DNA of 15,165 nt from Bacillota bacterium (GTDB lineage: Bacteria > Bacillota > Bacilli > Alicyclobacillales > SLC66), in NCBI GenBank assembly GCA_021846145.1, contig JAJZCJ010000050.1, forward strand, positions 1 through 15,165, in the 5' to 3' direction. The position numbers were made by a program, and so were the translations under genes. Shown piece after piece: positions 12,482 to 15,165 of this stretch (its first letter is position 1; every line of letters starts with the position of its first letter). The notes under the pieces are model-generated. The model ran no database searches. It had not been told where the DNA came from and saw only the letters and a program-made list of their open reading frames with translations.

Positions 12482-15165
12482 TTATTGAGCTAACGTGGTC
12501 TCCACGGGTGTCCGTTTGAACCACCGTCGCAATCGCCGCTGCCAACGTCCTAGCCACAGATCCATGGTCAAATACATGACCGGTACGAGCACGAGTGTGA
12601 TCAACGTCGAGAACAATAACCCAAAGGCGATCACAGTGGCCATCGAAGCTAACGTGGCGCTGCCCGTCCCTCCGCCGATCACCAATGGCATCATGGCTAG
12701 GACGGTGGTCAACGTTGACATTAAAATGGGTCGCAAACGAATCGGCCCTGCCGTCAGCAACGCATCGCGTAGCGTCAGTCCGGAACGGCGCACCTGATTC
12801 GCATAGTCCACCAACACAATCGCGTTGTTGGCGATCAAACCAATCACCATAATCAACCCGATGGCCGAGTCAATATTCAAGGAGCGATGGGTCAAAAACA
12901 ATCCCAATGCCGCGCCAATAAACGTAGGTGGCAAGGAGAACATAATCACAAATGGCGTCAAAATTGACTCAAACAAACTTGCCATCACCATGTATAAGAG
13001 GAAAATCGAAAACACAACGGCCAGTCCCAGATCGACTAACGCGGTCATCAAAAATGCGCCATTTTGTCCAAATCCCACATAGTACCCTTTCGGAATGTTC
13101 ATTTTCTTAAATTCCTTCGACAGTTCCCCTTGCAACCGCCCAGCAGTCACTCCATACGGTGTGGCACTCACCGTGACCACCCGAACACCATTCACGTGTG
13201 ACACGCTCGGCGGTTCTTGGGAAACCGTGAGCGTGGCAATTTGACCCAACGGCACGAGTTGCCCTTGACTATTGCTAATCAAAATAGATTCCCAGTTGCT
13301 AAAATTTTGCGAATACGCTTTAGGAAGACGAACCACAATATCATATTGAGAATTGCCCTGATGATAAGTTGAGGCATTGGTTCCCTGATACGCCGTGCGC
13401 AAAGTAGACTCCACCTGCTGTTCCGTTAAATGATATTGAGCTAACGCTTGTTGGTGGATGTTCAACTGATAATCTGGGATGCCTGTAGACAACTGATTGT
13501 CGATATATTCTAAACCAGGTGTCTTTGCCATAATCGTAGCCACCTGCTGACTGAGCAGTGCCAAGGTGTTCAAATCAGGCCCTTGCACCTGCACCTGTAT
13601 GCCCGAAGAACCAGGCCCACTATTGGCCGAACCAGGTGTGACGAGAATCTGCGCGCCAGGAATTCCATCAGCGACAGTTTGGAATTGGTTGGCATACTGC
13701 TGGAGTTGAAGATCGGTCATCGTATTGGGAAATACCAACGTCATCGTCGCCTGATTCGTCTGCGCTCCCGCCGCGAATCCTCCCGAACTCCCCACTTGTG
13801 CATACGCAGTCTCCAAACCCGACATGTCTTTGCGCGCTAATCCTTCTATTTTTCGGACAAGTGATTGCGTGTTTTGTAAATTAGTTCCATCTGCGAGCGT
13901 GACCGCAATCGACAACTGACCATTACCCACACTAGGGGCCAATTCAAATCCAATCAATGGCACAAGGAAAAAACTCGCCACCAGCATCACCACAGAACTA
14001 GAAATGATGGTTTTGCGATGATTTAAGCTCCAGCTGAGGATCCATCGGTAAAACCGATTCAGATCATGCATGCCTCGGCCAAACCAATCAAAAGGTGCCC
14101 ACAAGCGAAATGGTGCCGTGACTCCTGGGATTGTGTCGGCCATTTCAAAACGTTTTCCTTTTAATAGCCGAGAAGCAAGCATCGGTGTCAACGTTAGCGC
14201 CACAAATAGTGCAGCAATATGAGAAAAGCTAACGGTTAGCGAGAGCGGCTTAAAGAACTGTCCCGCAACCCCTGGCACAAAAATAGACGGCGCAAACACC
14301 GAAATTTGTGCCATCGCAGCAGCAAACACGGCGAGGCTCACCTCTGCTGTCCCTTTTTGCGCTGCTTCCACTGGATTTAGCCCTGTTTGTCGCGCCCGAA
14401 AAATACTTTCAAGTACGACAATCGAAAAGTCAACCAGTGACCCCAGTCCGACGGCTAATCCGCCTAAGGTAATGGAATTCAGTGAAAATCCAGCAAAGTA
14501 CATCATCATAAAGGTAGACAAAATAGCAATCGGTATTGCCACCGCGATCACCAGTGTCGTGCGGAGACTGCGCAAAATCAGCAACATCACCAAAATACCA
14601 AAGACAAAGCCCAGCAACGTGTGTGTCTCCGTGGTCGAAAGCGTGTCGCGAATCATCTGCGCCGAATCATTCAACACCGTCAAATGAACAGCAGGTGGCA
14701 ACTGAGATTGCAATGATGCGACGGCTTGATGTACTTCATTGGACACCTGTACCGTATTGGCACCTGTCGCCTGCGTAATCGTCAACGATACCGCTGGATG
14801 ATTATTCACGGTGGAAACTAATGTGACATCTTTGTACCCATCTTGCACCGTTGCCACTTGACTTAAAGGGATTGTCCCTCCTTGTGCAATCGGAATAGGC
14901 ACCTTTAACAAATCACTAGGAGAAGAGAATTGTCCATAAATATGCAAAGGCACTAGCAATGACCCTTTTTGTACTTGCCCCGCGTCTGTTGAGGCGTTGT
15001 CCGCTTGGAGGGCAGCCACCACCTGACTAATCGACAGGTTGTAAAAATTCAACTTGGCAGGATCGACCCAGACATTAATTTGCCTCGTCAAATTTCCAGC
15101 TAAATTAACCGTCGCCACACCGTTCAAATGTTGCAGCGTCGGCTGCACAATACTGGAAGCCACCT
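12482..15165 (-). CDS. AcrB/SwrC-type RND efflux transporter, partial (5' end beyond the right edge)
   Basis: The frame is open to the right edge and lacks the true start; a GTG at 15161-15163 is internal. About 894 residues are visible, so roughly the first 130-160 of a typical 1,030-1,050 are missing. What remains is the end of the porter domain, TM2-6 (about 180-335 of the visible part), a second periplasmic loop (about 410-690) and TM8-12 (about 705-870). The TM4 motif reads GSLVDFSIVVLES (241-253): Asp245 matches the first Asp of the AcrB pair (D407) and Phe246 replaces the second (D408). In TM10, IANNAIVLVDYAN (777-789) has Asn where AcrB has Lys940. Gram-positive RND proteins such as SwrC also lack the Lys. 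It is a proton-driven exporter of lipopeptides or drugs by family. Its adaptor, if any, would lie beyond the right edge. Numbering is from the GTG at 15163. Confidence 0.93.
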   Translation of the reverse strand, partial: VASSIVQPTLQHLNGVATVNLAGNLTRQINVWVDPAKLNFYNLSISQVVAALQADNASTDAGQVQKGSLLVPLHIYGQFSSPSDLLKVPIPIAQGGTIPLSQVATVQDGYKDVTLVSTVNNHPAVSLTITQATGANTVQVSNEVHQAVASLQSQLPPAVHLTVLNDSAQMIRDTLSTTETHTLLGFVFGILVMLLILRSLRTTLVIAVAIPIAILSTFMMMYFAGFSLNSITLGGLAVGLGSLVDFSIVVLESIFRARQTGLNPVEAAQKGTAEVSLAVFAAAMAQISVFAPSIFVPGVAGQFFKPLSLTVSFSHIAALFVALTLTPMLASRLLKGKRFEMADTIPGVTAPFRLWAPFDWFGRGMHDLNRFYRWILSWSLNHRKTIISSSVVMLVASFFLVPLIGFELAPSVGNGQLSIAVTLADGTNLQNTQSLVRKIEGLARKDMSGLETAYAQVGSSGGFAAGAQTNQATMTLVFPNTMTDLQLQQYANQFQTVADGIPGAQILVTPGSANSGPGSSGIQVQVQGPDLNTLALLSQQVATIMAKTPGLEYIDNQLSTGIPDYQLNIHQQALAQYHLTEQQVESTLRTAYQGTNASTYHQGNSQYDIVVRLPKAYSQNFSNWESILISNSQGQLVPLGQIATLTVSQEPPSVSHVNGVRVVTVSATPYGVTAGRLQGELSKEFKKMNIPKGYYVGFGQNGAFLMTALVDLGLAVVFSIFLLYMVMASLFESILTPFVIMFSLPPTFIGAALGLFLTHRSLNIDSAIGLIMVIGLIANNAIVLVDYANQVRRSGLTLRDALLTAGPIRLRPILMSTLTTVLAMMPLVIGGGTGSATLASMATVIAFGLLFSTLITLVLVPVMYLTMDLWLGRWQRRLRRWFKRTPVETTLAQ

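Noticed and set aside
15161..15163. GTG as the start of the RND gene
   Set aside because: The first visible residues are mid-domain RND porter sequence, so the gene begins beyond the window.

Overview
The window is 15,165 bases from a low-to-mid GC Gram-positive bacterium, most likely Bacillota of the Bacillus/Alicyclobacillus type (inference). Reasons: strong AGGAGG-type ribosome binding sites with TTG and GTG starts; a hairpin-less EmrA-like adaptor next to a DHA2 drug pump, as in the Bacillus yhbJ-yhcA pair; a YknXYZ-like MacAB transporter; a DUF4855 secreted protein; and no outer-membrane component. Species cannot be named from the sequence alone.

Layout. (1) 1-1911, minus strand: a promoter, a TPR lipoprotein gene and an O-antigen-ligase-type membrane protein gene cut by the left edge. 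(2) 1929-6340, minus strand: one apparent operon with a good promoter, encoding a 217-residue EmrA-like adaptor, a 14-TM EmrB/QacA-type MFS pump and a 659-residue MacA-like adaptor. (3) 6342-6428: an intergenic region with a duplicated A-tract 15-mer and a perfect 21-bp inverted repeat. (4) 6458-10619, minus strand: a three-gene MacAB-type ABC operon (giant adaptor, ATPase, permease) with overlapping genes. (5) 10722-12464, plus strand: a promoter and a secreted DUF4855 protein. (6) 12482-15165, minus strand: an RND pump gene missing its 5' end.

Three classes of efflux machine (MFS, ABC, RND) therefore lie side by side with no regulator gene between them. The most unusual part is the pair of very long MacA-like adaptors. 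They are clear paralogues. Each has an approximately 330-355 residue insertion, predicted to be a coiled-coil hairpin, between the two halves of the lipoyl domain. In each, a YNDRT motif occurs once per helix at mirror-image distances from a strongly conserved tip (QYGT...AQVQK...WQN..A..G.NPY). No TolC is expected in such a cell, so the tip should have some other partner or role. The predicted arm length, about 25 nm, is of the order of a Gram-positive wall. One of the two adaptors has no ABC partner beside it and sits behind the MFS pump instead.

No tRNA, rRNA, CRISPR array, transposase or integrase was recognised. Every gap of more than 60 bases is described below.
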